Program-made: the position numbers and the translations under genes
Assembly: GCF_029360585.1 (NCBI RefSeq)
Contig: NZ_JAQZSJ010000002.1
Location: 124,001-188,000, forward strand
Direction: 5' to 3'
DNA from: Cohnella caldifontis
GTDB lineage: Bacteria; Bacillota; Bacilli; Paenibacillales; Paenibacillaceae
DNA: 64,000 nucleotides
Part shown: positions 16,890 to 25,504 of the stretch, one piece after another
How positions within the stretch are numbered: position 1 is the stretch's first letter
Layout: every line of letters starts with the position of its first letter
Notes under the pieces: generated by a model
Database searches by the model: none
Seen by the model: the letters and a program-made list of their open reading frames with translations, nothing else
What the model was told of the DNA's origin: nothing

Positions 16890-19565
16890 TCAAAAACATT
16901 CGTCGAACAGATGCAGCAGCACGGCGAGTCCCGAGGCTCCGGCGACGAGCGTCGCGTCCTTCCATCCCCACCGGAGCCGGGTGCTTCGAGCGGGGCGGAC
17001 GTTCTTGCGGACCCCGCGGCTTTCCAGCGCCAGCGCCACGTCGTCGGCGAGCCGGAACAGCGCCAGCAGCAGCGGGACCGCGGTACCCCGCAGCCTGCGT
17101 ACCGCAGCGATCGGCGATCGGCTCGTCTCCTTGCCCCGGGCGAGGAAAATGCGGCGGAATCGCTCCCATTCTCCCAGCAGCACCGGAACGAATCGAACGG
17201 TCAGCGTGACGGCCAATACGATTCGCTGCCCGATCGCCTGCGCTTTGGCCTGGCGGGGGATCAGCGTTTCGAGCGCCCGCCGGAGCGATAAAGGGGTCAT
17301 GACGAGCGGCAAGCCCAGCCCGATGAGCAGCACCGCCATCGTTCGGGCGAAAGGCAGCAGCGTGCCGGCGAACGCCGCGGCATCCCAGCGCACCGGATAG
17401 GCCGCGTTCCAAGTCAAATCGGACGCGGCAAGAGCCGCCAGGATCAAGCCGAAGCTTGCGTAGCCGACGATGAGGCTTTTCCACCGCCGCAGCGGAATGC
17501 GGAACGCGGCCAGCAGCAGCAGCGATACCGCCGTGCCGGCTAGGATGGCTTCCCAGGAGGATAAGGTGAACCAGCCGAAAGACAGCAGCGCGTATCCGAG
17601 CCAGACGGCTCGCGGATCAAAGCCGGACAATCGAGAGAGCGGGCGCTGGCGTCGGCGTTGTTCCGCCAAGAGCGCCGCCCGGGCCCGGATTTCGTCCCTC
17701 GCCGCTGCAGGTGGACGAGAGTCCTTTCGGCCGGCGTTAGAACTTGCGGTTCCGGGTCCCTCCGGTTGTTCGCCGCTCCGTCTGCCGTCCCATTCCGCCG
17801 CTATGCGGACCGGATCCCACAGCACTTCGGGCGCAAGTCCCGCGAAGCGGCGGATCCGGCTCGCGACCTTGAGCCACGTTGGCGTGTCCATGCCGGCTGC
17901 CTCGAGCCGATCAGGCCGTTCCAGCAATTCCTGCGGACGCAGGCTCTCCATCCTGCCGTCCGGGCGGATCAGCAGCACCCGGTCGGCTAACGGCAGCGCC
18001 CAATCCGTGTCGTGGGAAACGAGCAGGATGCCGCGTCCATCCCGCTTCAGTCTCTTCAAGTGCTCTCCAAGCTGCTGATGGCCTTCGCGGTCGAGCCCCG
18101 CCGTCGGCTCGTCCAGCAGCAGCCACGGGGCCGGCGTCGAGAACAGCGCCGCGAGCGCTGCCCGGCGCCGCTCTCCCCCGCTCATGAGGAACGGATCCCG
18201 CTGCAGCCAGGTTCGGTCCCAGCCGACGGCCGCCAAAGCCGCGTCCACCGCTACCGAGTCCGGGGATCCCGATTCGCCGTTCCTCCTATAGGGTTTGAAA
18301 GAGAATTCGATTTCCCGGCCCAACGTCCGCTCGAGTAACGCGTGTTCCGGCGACTGAGCGGCAAGCCCGTAGGACGGCAATACTTCCCCTTGCAATCGGG
18401 AGCCGGGAAACAACCGCCGCTTTTTCCATAACGGATTCGTTCCGTACTCGACGTTCAACCCTTCGGGATCGCGCAAGCCGGCCGTTTTTTCGAGGAAGAC
18501 CGTCTTCCCGGCCCCGTTCGGACCGACAATCAACGTCATCGTGCCCGGCTCCAGCCGTACGACAGCGGAATCCTCATCCGCAGCGGTGTCCCGTATCGGC
18601 ATTCCGGCGGCATCCTCCGGCTCGCGTTTGCCCCGCCCGGTTCCCAAGCGAAGCCCTTTCAGGCGTCGGGCGGCGCCTTCCGATCCCGCCCCCGGCACGG
18701 AGCTTGCGCCTGGCCGATGTTCCGCTGCGAAGAACGATTGCCACTCTTCTTCGGACAGCGGAAGCGGATCGCTCCAGCGCCCCGTCCGTTTCATCGCTTG
18801 CGCCAGCGCGGCCAAATAAGGCAGCCGCAGTCCGCAGGCTTCGCAAGGAGAGTCTCCTTCCCCATCGCCGTAGAAAAACGTCCGCCCATCCCCGTCGTAC
18901 CGGATGCGGCCTTCCGCGATCGCTGCGACGCGCGCGTCCGGTTCGATTTCCTCCAGCCGCTGCGTCACCCAGACGATGGCCGCTCCTTGGCGGTTCCGCT
19001 CTTTCGCCAACCGCATCAGCTTTCGGCGATTGGCGTCATCCAGCATCGACGTCGCTTCGTCGAAGACGACCAGCGGCGCGGGGACCGCCAACGCCGCGGC
19101 AACCGCGGCGAGCTGCCGCTGCCCGCCGGACAGCTCCTCCCAGCGCCGATCGGCCCATTCGGACAACCCCGCGTCCCGCAGGATGCCGCCGGAGATGTCC
19201 GAAATCCGCTCCGCCGTATCCGCGACTCGCCATTCCAGCGCGAATCCGATATCCTCGCGCGGCGTTTCCCCGAACAGCTGCGCTTCCGGACGCTGCAGCA
19301 CGACGGGCGAAGCGGCGTCGCCGGCGAACCCCCGGCTCATCTGCCCATAAGCCGCTTCCACGTGCAGACCCGCGATCAACCGGGCGAGCGTCGATTTGCC
19401 GCTGCCGTTGACCCCGACCAAGTTCAGCCATTCCCCGGGCCGCAGCGTAAGGTCGATCCCGTCCAAGATCGGCCGGACTCCCGCTTCCGCGGATTCCGGA
19501 GAAACGAATACTTCCACGCCGGATAGGCGAAGCGCTTCTTCCGTCCCGTCCCTGGCTGTCGTCAT
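16890..19565 (-). CDS. Fused ECF transporter energising module (EcfA-EcfA-EcfT)
   Basis: An unusual 891-residue single-chain protein. Domain 1 (about 10-235) is an ABC ATPase: Walker A GVNGSGKST (51-59), signature ELSGGQRQL, Walker B LVVFDEATSMLD. Domain 2 (about 335-570) is a second ATPase: IVGPNGAGKT, LMSGGERRR, LLLDEPTAGLD. The C-terminal part (about 640-891) is a CbiQ/EcfT membrane protein with segments such as AVWLGYALLSFGWFTL and LTVRFVPVLLGEWERF, including the coupling-helix-like ARG region. Normally three genes encode these. The divergent bioY makes biotin uptake the probable job. Its start ATG has only a weak ribosome-binding site. Confidence 0.9.
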   Translation of the reverse strand: MTTARDGTEEALRLSGVEVFVSPESAEAGVRPILDGIDLTLRPGEWLNLVGVNGSGKSTLARLIAGLHVEAAYGQMSRGFAGDAASPVVLQRPEAQLFGETPREDIGFALEWRVADTAERISDISGGILRDAGLSEWADRRWEELSGGQRQLAAVAAALAVPAPLVVFDEATSMLDDANRRKLMRLAKERNRQGAAIVWVTQRLEEIEPDARVAAIAEGRIRYDGDGRTFFYGDGEGDSPCEACGLRLPYLAALAQAMKRTGRWSDPLPLSEEEWQSFFAAEHRPGASSVPGAGSEGAARRLKGLRLGTGRGKREPEDAAGMPIRDTAADEDSAVVRLEPGTMTLIVGPNGAGKTVFLEKTAGLRDPEGLNVEYGTNPLWKKRRLFPGSRLQGEVLPSYGLAAQSPEHALLERTLGREIEFSFKPYRRNGESGSPDSVAVDAALAAVGWDRTWLQRDPFLMSGGERRRAALAALFSTPAPWLLLDEPTAGLDREGHQQLGEHLKRLKRDGRGILLVSHDTDWALPLADRVLLIRPDGRMESLRPQELLERPDRLEAAGMDTPTWLKVASRIRRFAGLAPEVLWDPVRIAAEWDGRRSGEQPEGPGTASSNAGRKDSRPPAAARDEIRARAALLAEQRRRQRPLSRLSGFDPRAVWLGYALLSFGWFTLSSWEAILAGTAVSLLLLAAFRIPLRRWKSLIVGYASFGLILAALAASDLTWNAAYPVRWDAAAFAGTLLPFARTMAVLLIGLGLPLVMTPLSLRRALETLIPRQAKAQAIGQRIVLAVTLTVRFVPVLLGEWERFRRIFLARGKETSRSPIAAVRRLRGTAVPLLLALFRLADDVALALESRGVRKNVRPARSTRLRWGWKDATLVAGASGLAVLLHLFDECF

Positions 19566-19601
19566 CGTTTGAAAATCCCTCTTCCCAATCTTTGCTTCCC
19601 A

Positions 19602-19610
19602 TGCTACAAT
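19602..19610 (+). promoter_or_regulatory. Extended -10 promoter of bioY
   Basis: TGC-TACAAT, with the start site predicted near 19617, inside the BirA half-site. There is no good -35. Confidence 0.55.
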
Positions 19611-19613
19611 GCC

Positions 19614-19648
19614 AATTGTTAACCACGACTATGAAATTAGGTTAACAT
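19614..19648 (+). promoter_or_regulatory. BirA-type biotin operator
   Basis: TTGTTAACC (19616-19624), 15-nt spacer, GGTTAACAT (19640-19648). This inverted repeat matches the known Bacillota BirA operator form. It overlaps the predicted bioY start point, so holo-BirA with biotinyl-AMP should block transcription when biotin is plentiful. Confidence 0.85.
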
Positions 19649-19666
19649 TTGAGAGGAGAATTGACA

Positions 19667-20302
19667 ATGTCCGATTCGCAGTCTACCGCCAAAGAACCGA
19701 TCCGTACAAGCGGGTCCGCGGAGGAAACGCGCGGCTGGATCCGGGGAACCGTATACGTGGCGCTGTTCGCCGCGCTGTTCGTCGGGGCGAGCTACGTCAA
19801 ATCCGGGCCGGGCGCGGCCGTGCCCTTCTCGCTGCAATCGTTCGCGATCATGCTGGCCGGCGGCTTGCTCGGCGCGGCGTACGGATTTTGGAGCATCTTT
19901 CTCGTCGTCGCATTGACCGCCGTAGGATTGCCCCTCATGAACGGTCCGGGCGGCACGGCCCAGTTGTTCGGCCCTACGGGCGGGTTCATTTGGATGTTTC
20001 CTTTTTCGGCGCTGTTGATCGGTTGGGCGACAGACCGGCTGTTCGCCGGACGCGGCAAACCGCGCGCCAAATCGACCGCGCTGCTCTTGATCGCCATGCT
20101 CGTTTTCGGCGTGCTGCTCTTATACATAACCGGCGTGCCTTGGCTCGCGCACGTGTCCGACAAATTGGATTTTATAGGCGCGGTTAAAATCGGCATGGTT
20201 CCTTTCCTGCTTGGCGATGCGATCAAAGCGGTCGCGGCCGCCCTGATCGTCGCGGCGCTTCGGCCGCTCGTTCCCGCCGTCCGCCCGGCACGGAAAAACT
20301 GA
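19667..20302 (+). CDS. bioY: Biotin ECF transporter S component BioY
   Basis: 211 residues with about six membrane helices and BioY motifs: AAVPFSLQSFAIMLAGGLLG, LTAVGLPLMNGPGGTAQLFG and PTGGFIWMFPFSALLIGW (the loop shared by biotin-binding S components). It captures biotin and hands it to the EcfAAT module. The ATG at 19667 follows AGGAG 8 nt upstream. A TTG six codons earlier overlaps the operator and is rejected. An unusual charged extension of about 25 residues precedes the first helix. A strong terminator lies 80 nt downstream. Confidence 0.93.
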   Translation: MSDSQSTAKEPIRTSGSAEETRGWIRGTVYVALFAALFVGASYVKSGPGAAVPFSLQSFAIMLAGGLLGAAYGFWSIFLVVALTAVGLPLMNGPGGTAQLFGPTGGFIWMFPFSALLIGWATDRLFAGRGKPRAKSTALLLIAMLVFGVLLLYITGVPWLAHVSDKLDFIGAVKIGMVPFLLGDAIKAVAAALIVAALRPLVPAVRPARKN

Positions 20303-20381
20303 AGACGCGATCGGGCCGGAGATTTTATGCATCTCGTCGCTGCCTTTGTTTGATATGGATACCGAAACTTCATCGAAACTC

Positions 20382-20412
20382 AAAGAGGCGCCGAAACCGG
20401 CGCCTCTTTGTT
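20382..20412. terminator. Strong bidirectional terminator after bioY
   Basis: Perfect 11-bp stem AAAGAGGCGCC/GGCGCCTCTTT with loop GAAACC, between convergent bioY and the alcohol dehydrogenase gene. Confidence 0.85.
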
Positions 20413-20433
20413 GACTTTATGAATAACGGGGCT

Positions 20434-20486
20434 CCTCCAAAAGTAATCGGAATCATCTACGGAGCTTCCCGTCACTTTTGGGGGGA
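20434..20486. other. Long-loop inverted repeat before the alcohol dehydrogenase stop
   Basis: CCAAAAGT and ACTTTTGG (8 bp) are separated by about 30 nt, just after the dehydrogenase gene. It has no T-run, so its role (3'-end hairpin or protein site) is unclear. Confidence 0.4.
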
Positions 20487-20489
20487 ATC

Positions 20490-21653
20490 TTACAAAGCTT
20501 TGCGGTAAATGTCCGCGACGTCTTCGGCGTTCAGCTGGATGAAACGTCCGATCGGGCCGAAAGCGGTCGCTTTCTCCGCCATTACCCGGAGTTTGGAATC
20601 GTCGATGCCGTAATCCGCAAGCCGGGTCGGCGCGCCGATCGATTTCCAGAACGCCCGCAGCGCCCCAATGCCTTCCTTCGCAAGTTCCGCCGGCGTTTTC
20701 CCGTCCGGTTTCACCCCGAATACGTTCACGGCCATCTGCGCGAACTTCTCCGGATATTGCGCCGAGGCTTTGTCCATCCAATGCGGGAACAGAATCGCGA
20801 GCCCGCCGCCGTGCGGGATGTCGTATACCGCCGACACCGCGTGTTCCATATCATGGTCGGCCCAGTCCCCGGTAACGCCCATGGACAACGTCCCGTTCAG
20901 CGCCATCGTGCCGCAATACAGAATCGTGCCCCGCAGTTCGACGTTCCCCAAGTCTTCTACCAGTCTGGGCGCCGCATCGACGATCGCACGAAGAATCGCT
21001 TCGCAGAAACCGTCCTGTACCGGCGCGTTCGCGTCATGATGGAAATATTGCTCGAACACGTGGGACATCATGTCGGCGATGCCGTAGACGGTCTGGTCTC
21101 GCGGAACCGATGCCGTATAAGCGGGGTCCAGGATCGAGAAACGGGGGAACGTGAAAGGGCTGCCCCAGCCAAGCTTCTCCTGGGTTTCCTCGTTCGTGAT
21201 GACGGAGCCGCCGTTCATTTCCGAACCGGTCGCCGCCAGCGTCAGCACGGTGCCGAGCGGCAGCGCGCCTTTCGGGGACGCCTTGCGGCTGACGACCTCC
21301 CAGAAATCCCCTTCGAATACGGCCGCGGCAGCGATCGCCTTGGCGCAGTCGATGACGCTGCCGCCGCCGACGGCCAGCACCCACTGCAACCGGTGCTCCC
21401 GAATCAGCTGCACTCCGTTGCGGACGGTTGAGATCCGCGGATTCGGATCGACGCCGGACAGCTCGACGGCTTCCGCGCCGGCCTCGCGCAACGCGTTCAT
21501 AACGGCCTCATAGACGCCGTTGCGCTTAATGCTGCCGCCGCCGTATACGAGCAGCACGCGGCCGCCCAGTTTTTTCGCTTCCTCGGTCAAATGCCGGATT
21601 TGCCCCTCGCCGAAATACAGCCGGGTCGGGTTCTGGAATACGAAAGGTTTCAT
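20490..21653 (-). CDS. Iron-containing alcohol dehydrogenase (butanol dehydrogenase-like)
   Basis: 387 residues, type III dehydrogenase. The NAD(P)-binding half has [17 protein letters not shown] and [17 protein letters not shown]. The metal-binding half has D and H ligands in [13 protein letters not shown], and [22 protein letters not shown]. It is close to the YugJ/BdhA group that reduces aldehydes with NAD(P)H. The ATG at 21653 has AAAGGAGAG 10 nt upstream. A farther in-frame start would overlap the ricA terminator. Monocistronic. Confidence 0.9.
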   Translation of the reverse strand: MKPFVFQNPTRLYFGEGQIRHLTEEAKKLGGRVLLVYGGGSIKRNGVYEAVMNALREAGAEAVELSGVDPNPRISTVRNGVQLIREHRLQWVLAVGGGSVIDCAKAIAAAAVFEGDFWEVVSRKASPKGALPLGTVLTLAATGSEMNGGSVITNEETQEKLGWGSPFTFPRFSILDPAYTASVPRDQTVYGIADMMSHVFEQYFHHDANAPVQDGFCEAILRAIVDAAPRLVEDLGNVELRGTILYCGTMALNGTLSMGVTGDWADHDMEHAVSAVYDIPHGGGLAILFPHWMDKASAQYPEKFAQMAVNVFGVKPDGKTPAELAKEGIGALRAFWKSIGAPTRLADYGIDDSKLRVMAEKATAFGPIGRFIQLNAEDVADIYRKAL

Positions 21654-21730
21654 GTCGTGCCGACTCTCCTTTGCTTCAGACGGATGACTTCCTACGTACC
21701 GTATCTTATCATGTTCCTGCGGCCCGGTAC

Positions 21731-21767
21731 AAAAACGGAGCCGCGAATCCCGGGGATTCACGGCTCC
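21731..21767 (-). terminator. Terminator of the miaB-ricA operon
   Basis: GGAGCCG ... CGGCTCC with inner AATCCC/GGGATT pairing. On the minus strand it is followed by TTTTTG. Confidence 0.85.
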
Positions 21768-21785
21768 TCAACGCGACATTGCCGT

Positions 21786-22268
21786 TTATTCGCCGTAACC
21801 GTCCGCCGGCGTCTCCGCCGGCTTGGCGGCTTCCACGTCGACCTTCTCGGCGACGATATCGCGTACGACGGAAATGACGGATTGCAGCAAATAGTTGACG
21901 TCGACTTGGCTTTGCTGGAATTGCTGCACGATCGGCAGCTCGTCCAGCTGGTCTTGCAGCTCGTCGATTTCCTTCTGGATTTTCTCGGCCATCTTCTCGT
22001 TCTTGAAGGTGGTCTCGAAAGCGACGAGTTCTTTTTGCTTCTTCTTGATTTGGGCGATCAGCCCCTGCACCTTCTCGTTGTTCTGAATCAGCCGTTCCGC
22101 GCGCTGGAAGAGGCTGACCTCCTCCGTCGTCGAAATCAGATGCGCCAATTCTTTGGCTTTCGCCATGATATCTTCCCGGACGATCAAATCCCGGTTATCG
22201 AACGAAAGGATGCCGCCGCCTTCCCCGTGTTCATGCTCGTGGCCGTGATCATGCGCAAACGTCTCCAC
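21786..22268 (-). CDS. ricA: RicA/YmcA-family regulator with His-rich N-terminus
   Basis: 160 residues of the YlbF/YmcA helical family (LAHLISTTEEVSLFQRAERL, then QGLIAQIKKKQKELVAFE, DELPIVQQFQQSQVDVNYLL). In B. subtilis RicA joins YlbF and YaaT in an FeS-containing complex that directs RNase Y and promotes sporulation and biofilm. The N-terminus carries an unusual HDHGHEHEHGEGG stretch before the conserved part, probably metal-binding. The GTG at 22268 is used because GGGAGG is 9 nt upstream. It lies 16 nt after miaB, as in B. subtilis. Confidence 0.87.
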   Translation of the reverse strand: METFAHDHGHEHEHGEGGGILSFDNRDLIVREDIMAKAKELAHLISTTEEVSLFQRAERLIQNNEKVQGLIAQIKKKQKELVAFETTFKNEKMAEKIQKEIDELQDQLDELPIVQQFQQSQVDVNYLLQSVISVVRDIVAEKVDVEAAKPAETPADGYGE

Positions 22269-22284
22269 TTTCCGATTCCTCCCG

Positions 22285-23853
22285 TTATCCCGCGTTCGCC
22301 GCGGCTTCCGCCGTTTCGCCGGCAACGGCTTCCGCGCGGATATACCAAGTCTGCGGCGCCGTCACGCGGACGTTCACGAATTGCCCGATCCACTCCTTCG
22401 GTCCTTCGAAATGGATCAGCTTGTTCGAGCGCGTACGGCCCGACAATACGCCGGCTTTCGTCTTGCTCTCGCCTTCGACCAGCACCTCGACCGTTTGCCC
22501 GTCAAGCTCGCGGTTGCTTTCCAGCGACAGCTCGGCGATCAAATCGTTTAAACGAACCAGCCGCTTCTGCTTCACTTCGTACGGCACGTCGTCCGCCATC
22601 TCGGCGGCCGGCGTCCCCTCGCGGGGCGAATAGATGAACGTGAACGCGGAGGCGAACTTCGCTTCGCGGACGAGCGACATCGTCTCTTCGAACTGCTCCT
22701 CCGTCTCGCCGGGGAAGCCGACGATGATGTCGGTCGTCAGCACCGCGTTCGGAATGGCCGCGCGGATTTTGCGCACCAGCTCCAAATATTGCTCGCGATT
22801 GTATTTCCGGCTCATCCGCTTCAGCACTTCCGAGCTGCCCGACTGCACCGGCAAGTGGATATGCTCCACCAGGCTGCCGCCTTTGGCCAACACCTCGATC
22901 AGATGGTCATCGAAATCCCTCGGATGCGACGTCGTAAAGCGGACGCGCGGGATGTCGATTTTGCGGATGTCGTCCATCAAGTCGCCGAACCGGTAATTCC
23001 GGTCGGCGAAATCTTTGCCGTAGGCGTTGACGTTCTGCCCGAGCAGCGTGATTTCCTTGTAGCCCTGCCGCGCCAGCTCTCGGACTTCCGCGATAACGTC
23101 CTCCGGCAGCCGGCTTCGTTCCTTGCCCCTCGTATAGGGGACGATGCAGTACGTGCAGAATTTGTCGCAGCCGTACATGATGTTCACCCAAGCCCGCAGG
23201 CCTTCGGTGCGTTTCTTCGGCAGGTTTTCGATGATGTCGCCTTCTTTGGACCACACCTCGACGACCATTTCCTTGCCGAAATACGCCCCCTGCAGCAGAT
23301 GCGGCAGGCGGTGAATGTTATGGGTGCCGAAAATGAGATCGACGAAAGCGTACTTCTGCATGATCCGGTTCACGACCGACGCTTCCTGCGACATGCAGCC
23401 GCAGACGCCGAGAATGAGATCCGGCTTCTCGGTCTTGAGCGTTTTCAGGTGGCCGAGTTCCCCGAACACTTTGTCTTCTGCGTTCTCGCGGACCGCGCAC
23501 GTATTCAGCAGGATGACGTCCGCTTCTTTGCGGTCCTCCGTGGCTGCGAAGCCCATCTCTTCGAACAGGCCGCGCATGACTTCGGTGTCGTGCTCGTTCA
23601 TTTGGCAGCCGTACGTGTAAATCAAATATTTTTTGCCGGCGCCGAGCGTCTTGAGCTCGTCCGGAACGGCGTTCTCGTAATGAACTTGAACCGCTTCCTT
23701 GCCGCGCTGTTTTTCCTGGCGGTAGTTCGGCTCCGACACCAGATGGATGTCCCTTCCGTTCAGCCGGATCGTCCGGCCGTTCTCATCCTCGGAAATGACC
23801 TTGGCCCCGGAGAAATCGAAATATTTGGCGTAATCCTTGCCCTCTTTGGCCAC
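22285..23853 (-). CDS. miaB: tRNA-2-methylthio-N6-dimethylallyladenosine synthase
   Basis: 522 residues, a radical SAM methylthiotransferase acting at A37 of tRNAs reading UNN. The UPF0004 domain has [13 protein letters not shown] plus Cys at [13 protein letters not shown] and VCGCMSQE. The radical-SAM CxxxCxxC is [18 protein letters not shown]-terminal TRAM domain ([15 protein letters not shown]) follows. An N-terminal extension of about 75 residues precedes the domain, as in B. subtilis. The GTG at 23853 follows AGGAGG by 8 nt. ricA follows. Confidence 0.95.
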   Translation of the reverse strand: MAKEGKDYAKYFDFSGAKVISEDENGRTIRLNGRDIHLVSEPNYRQEKQRGKEAVQVHYENAVPDELKTLGAGKKYLIYTYGCQMNEHDTEVMRGLFEEMGFAATEDRKEADVILLNTCAVRENAEDKVFGELGHLKTLKTEKPDLILGVCGCMSQEASVVNRIMQKYAFVDLIFGTHNIHRLPHLLQGAYFGKEMVVEVWSKEGDIIENLPKKRTEGLRAWVNIMYGCDKFCTYCIVPYTRGKERSRLPEDVIAEVRELARQGYKEITLLGQNVNAYGKDFADRNYRFGDLMDDIRKIDIPRVRFTTSHPRDFDDHLIEVLAKGGSLVEHIHLPVQSGSSEVLKRMSRKYNREQYLELVRKIRAAIPNAVLTTDIIVGFPGETEEQFEETMSLVREAKFASAFTFIYSPREGTPAAEMADDVPYEVKQKRLVRLNDLIAELSLESNRELDGQTVEVLVEGESKTKAGVLSGRTRSNKLIHFEGPKEWIGQFVNVRVTAPQTWYIRAEAVAGETAEAAANAG

Positions 23854-23924
23854 ATCCGTTTCCTCCTATCGTCATCGGAACCGGCCGATCGCCGGGTCCC
23901 GCGTAAGTTGCTCGCAACCAGCCT

Positions 23925-23954
23925 ATTATATCACGATCCGGCCGGGCGTGCCAT
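23925..23954 (-). promoter_or_regulatory. Promoter of miaB-ricA
   Basis: Minus-strand -35 ATGGCA, 18 nt, -10 TATAAT with an extended TGA. About 70 nt of leader precedes miaB. Confidence 0.6.
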
Positions 23955-23971
23955 GAGGGAAACGGGAGCCG

Positions 23972-24547
23972 CTAGTCCAGGATAACGCCGAAATCGCCCG
24001 TTTTGACGCCGGCCGCATTGCCTTCGTCCGTATCGATGTGCATGTCGAGCGCGAAGCTGTCGGAGACGCGCGCCAGCACCTGCTCGAACACGATGCCCCG
24101 TTCACCGCCCACGCGGACTTTGAGCATTTGCTTGTCCCGAATTCCCCATTGCTCGGCGTCCGAGGTATGGAAATGGATATGCCGCGCCGCGACGATGACT
24201 CCTTGGTCTACCGTCACTTCCCCCGCGGGGCCCACGATCCGGACGCCCGGCGTGCCTTCGATGTTGCCCGATTCCCGAACCGGGGCGTCGATGCCAAGCG
24301 CGAACGCGTCGGTGCGCGAAATTTCCAACTGCGTAAGTTTCCGCGCCGGACCAAGGATGCGGACTTTCGGGAACGAACCTTTCGGGCCGTACACGGCGAC
24401 CGTCTCCTCGGCCGCGAATTGCCCCGGCTGAGACAATGGCTTCCATTCCGCAAGCCGGTAACCGGGACCGAACAAAGCTTCGACATGCTCGGGTTTCAAA
24501 TGGATATGCCGAGCCGACACGCCGATCGGCACTTTTCTCTGTTCCAT
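23972..24547 (-). CDS. pduL: PduL-type phosphate acyltransferase
   Basis: 191 residues with the two PTAC (PduL) repeats: VPIGVSARHIHLKPEHVEALFG and VTVDQGVIVAARHIHFHTSD. The conserved histidines bind zinc, and the enzyme interconverts acyl-CoA and acyl-phosphate. There are no microcompartment shell genes nearby and the N-terminus lacks an encapsulation helix, so this should be the free, housekeeping form working as a phosphotransacetylase. The upstream ferredoxin oxidoreductase korAB makes acyl-CoA, which suggests acyl-CoA to acyl-P conversion. Confidence 0.9.
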   Translation of the reverse strand: MEQRKVPIGVSARHIHLKPEHVEALFGPGYRLAEWKPLSQPGQFAAEETVAVYGPKGSFPKVRILGPARKLTQLEISRTDAFALGIDAPVRESGNIEGTPGVRIVGPAGEVTVDQGVIVAARHIHFHTSDAEQWGIRDKQMLKVRVGGERGIVFEQVLARVSDSFALDMHIDTDEGNAAGVKTGDFGVILD

Positions 24548-24570
24548 GACGGCCACCGCCTTTTTCTTCC

Positions 24571-24599
24571 ATTGTAGCGCAAAAGGCGCACGGGACCAA
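24571..24599 (-). promoter_or_regulatory. Candidate promoter of pduL
   Basis: Minus-strand TTGGTC, 17 nt, TACAAT. The -35 lies inside the korB terminator, so initiation may be influenced by it. Confidence 0.45.
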
Positions 24600-24611
24600 A
24601 CCCGTACGCCT
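24581..24611 (-). terminator. Terminator of korA-korB
   Basis: AGGCGTACGGG/CCCGTGCGCCT stem, loop of 6 nt, then TTTT on the minus strand. Confidence 0.75.
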
Positions 24612-24636
24612 CTCGTTCACGAAATCGCCGCGATTG

Positions 24637-25503
24637 TTATTTGAATTCCGCCAACAATTTGTCGAATTGTTCGCGGGACAGCTCGAGCTTCTGCTTCGCC
24701 AGACCTTGCTCTTTAAAGCCGACGGCCAGATCCTCGTAGGATTTGCGGGATTTGTCCTGATAGATGAGGCCCGTCAGCATGCCGTGCGTCTCCATGATTT
24801 TGTTCATGGCGGCGATGCGGTTGGACGAATCGTAATCCGGGAATTGCTCCAGGTTCACGATGTTCTCCTTGAACCAGTCGTACGTGTTCACCTTGTTGAA
24901 GGTGACGCAGGGGCTGAACACGTTGATCAGGGAGAAGCCTTTGTGCTTGATGCCTTCCTCGATCAAGGTCGTCAGCTGCTTGAGGTCGCTGGAGAACGAT
25001 TGCGCGACGAACGTAGCGCCTGCCGACATCGCGATTTCGAGCGGAGACAACGTGTGCTCGATGGAACCTTCCGGCGTCGACTTCGTCTTGAAGCCTTCGG
25101 CGCTGCGGGGCGAAGTCTGGCCTTTCGTCAAGCCGTAAATTTGGTTGTCCATGACGATGTAAGTGACGTCCAGGTTCCGGCGGATCGCATGCACCGTGTG
25201 GCCCATGCCGATCGCGAAGCCGTCGCCGTCGCCGCCGGAGGCGATGACGGTCAGCTCGCGGTTGGCCAGCTTCACGCCTTGCGCGATCGGAAGCGCGCGG
25301 CCGTGGATGCCGTGCAGGCCGTATGCGTTGATATAACCGGAAATCCGGCCGGAACAGCCGATGCCGGAAATGACGGCCAATTGCTCCGGCTCCAGGCCGA
25401 CGTTCGCGGCGGCCCGCTGAATCGCCGCCTGCACGGAGAAGTCGCCGCAGCCCGGGCACCAGTTCGGCTTCACATTGTTACGGAACTCTTTGAATGTCGC
25501 CAT
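24637..25503 (-). CDS. korB: 2-oxoacid:ferredoxin oxidoreductase, beta subunit
   Basis: 288 residues. The TPP-binding region is SGGDGDGFAIGMGHTVHA to MDNQIYGLTKGQTSPRS. Cysteines CPGCGDF (near 16-19), GIGCSGR and SPCV ligate the [4Fe-4S] cluster. With KorA it oxidises a 2-oxoacid (2-oxoglutarate or pyruvate) to acyl-CoA and reduces ferredoxin. Its ATG lies 1 nt after the korA stop, giving a two-gene operon. Substrate is not certain from sequence. Confidence 0.92.
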   Translation of the reverse strand: MATFKEFRNNVKPNWCPGCGDFSVQAAIQRAAANVGLEPEQLAVISGIGCSGRISGYINAYGLHGIHGRALPIAQGVKLANRELTVIASGGDGDGFAIGMGHTVHAIRRNLDVTYIVMDNQIYGLTKGQTSPRSAEGFKTKSTPEGSIEHTLSPLEIAMSAGATFVAQSFSSDLKQLTTLIEEGIKHKGFSLINVFSPCVTFNKVNTYDWFKENIVNLEQFPDYDSSNRIAAMNKIMETHGMLTGLIYQDKSRKSYEDLAVGFKEQGLAKQKLELSREQFDKLLAEFK

Positions 25504-25504
25504 C

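Noticed and set aside
17470-19526. Several plus-strand ORFs of 100-270 aa across the ECF gene
   Set aside because: All are antisense to the fused ATPase gene, are Arg/Pro/Ala-rich and lack ribosome-binding sites.
20434-20486. Rho-independent terminator
   Set aside because: The inverted repeat has a long loop and no T-run; left as an unexplained hairpin.
23972-24547. Part of a bacterial microcompartment locus
   Set aside because: No shell or signature enzyme genes occur around pduL.
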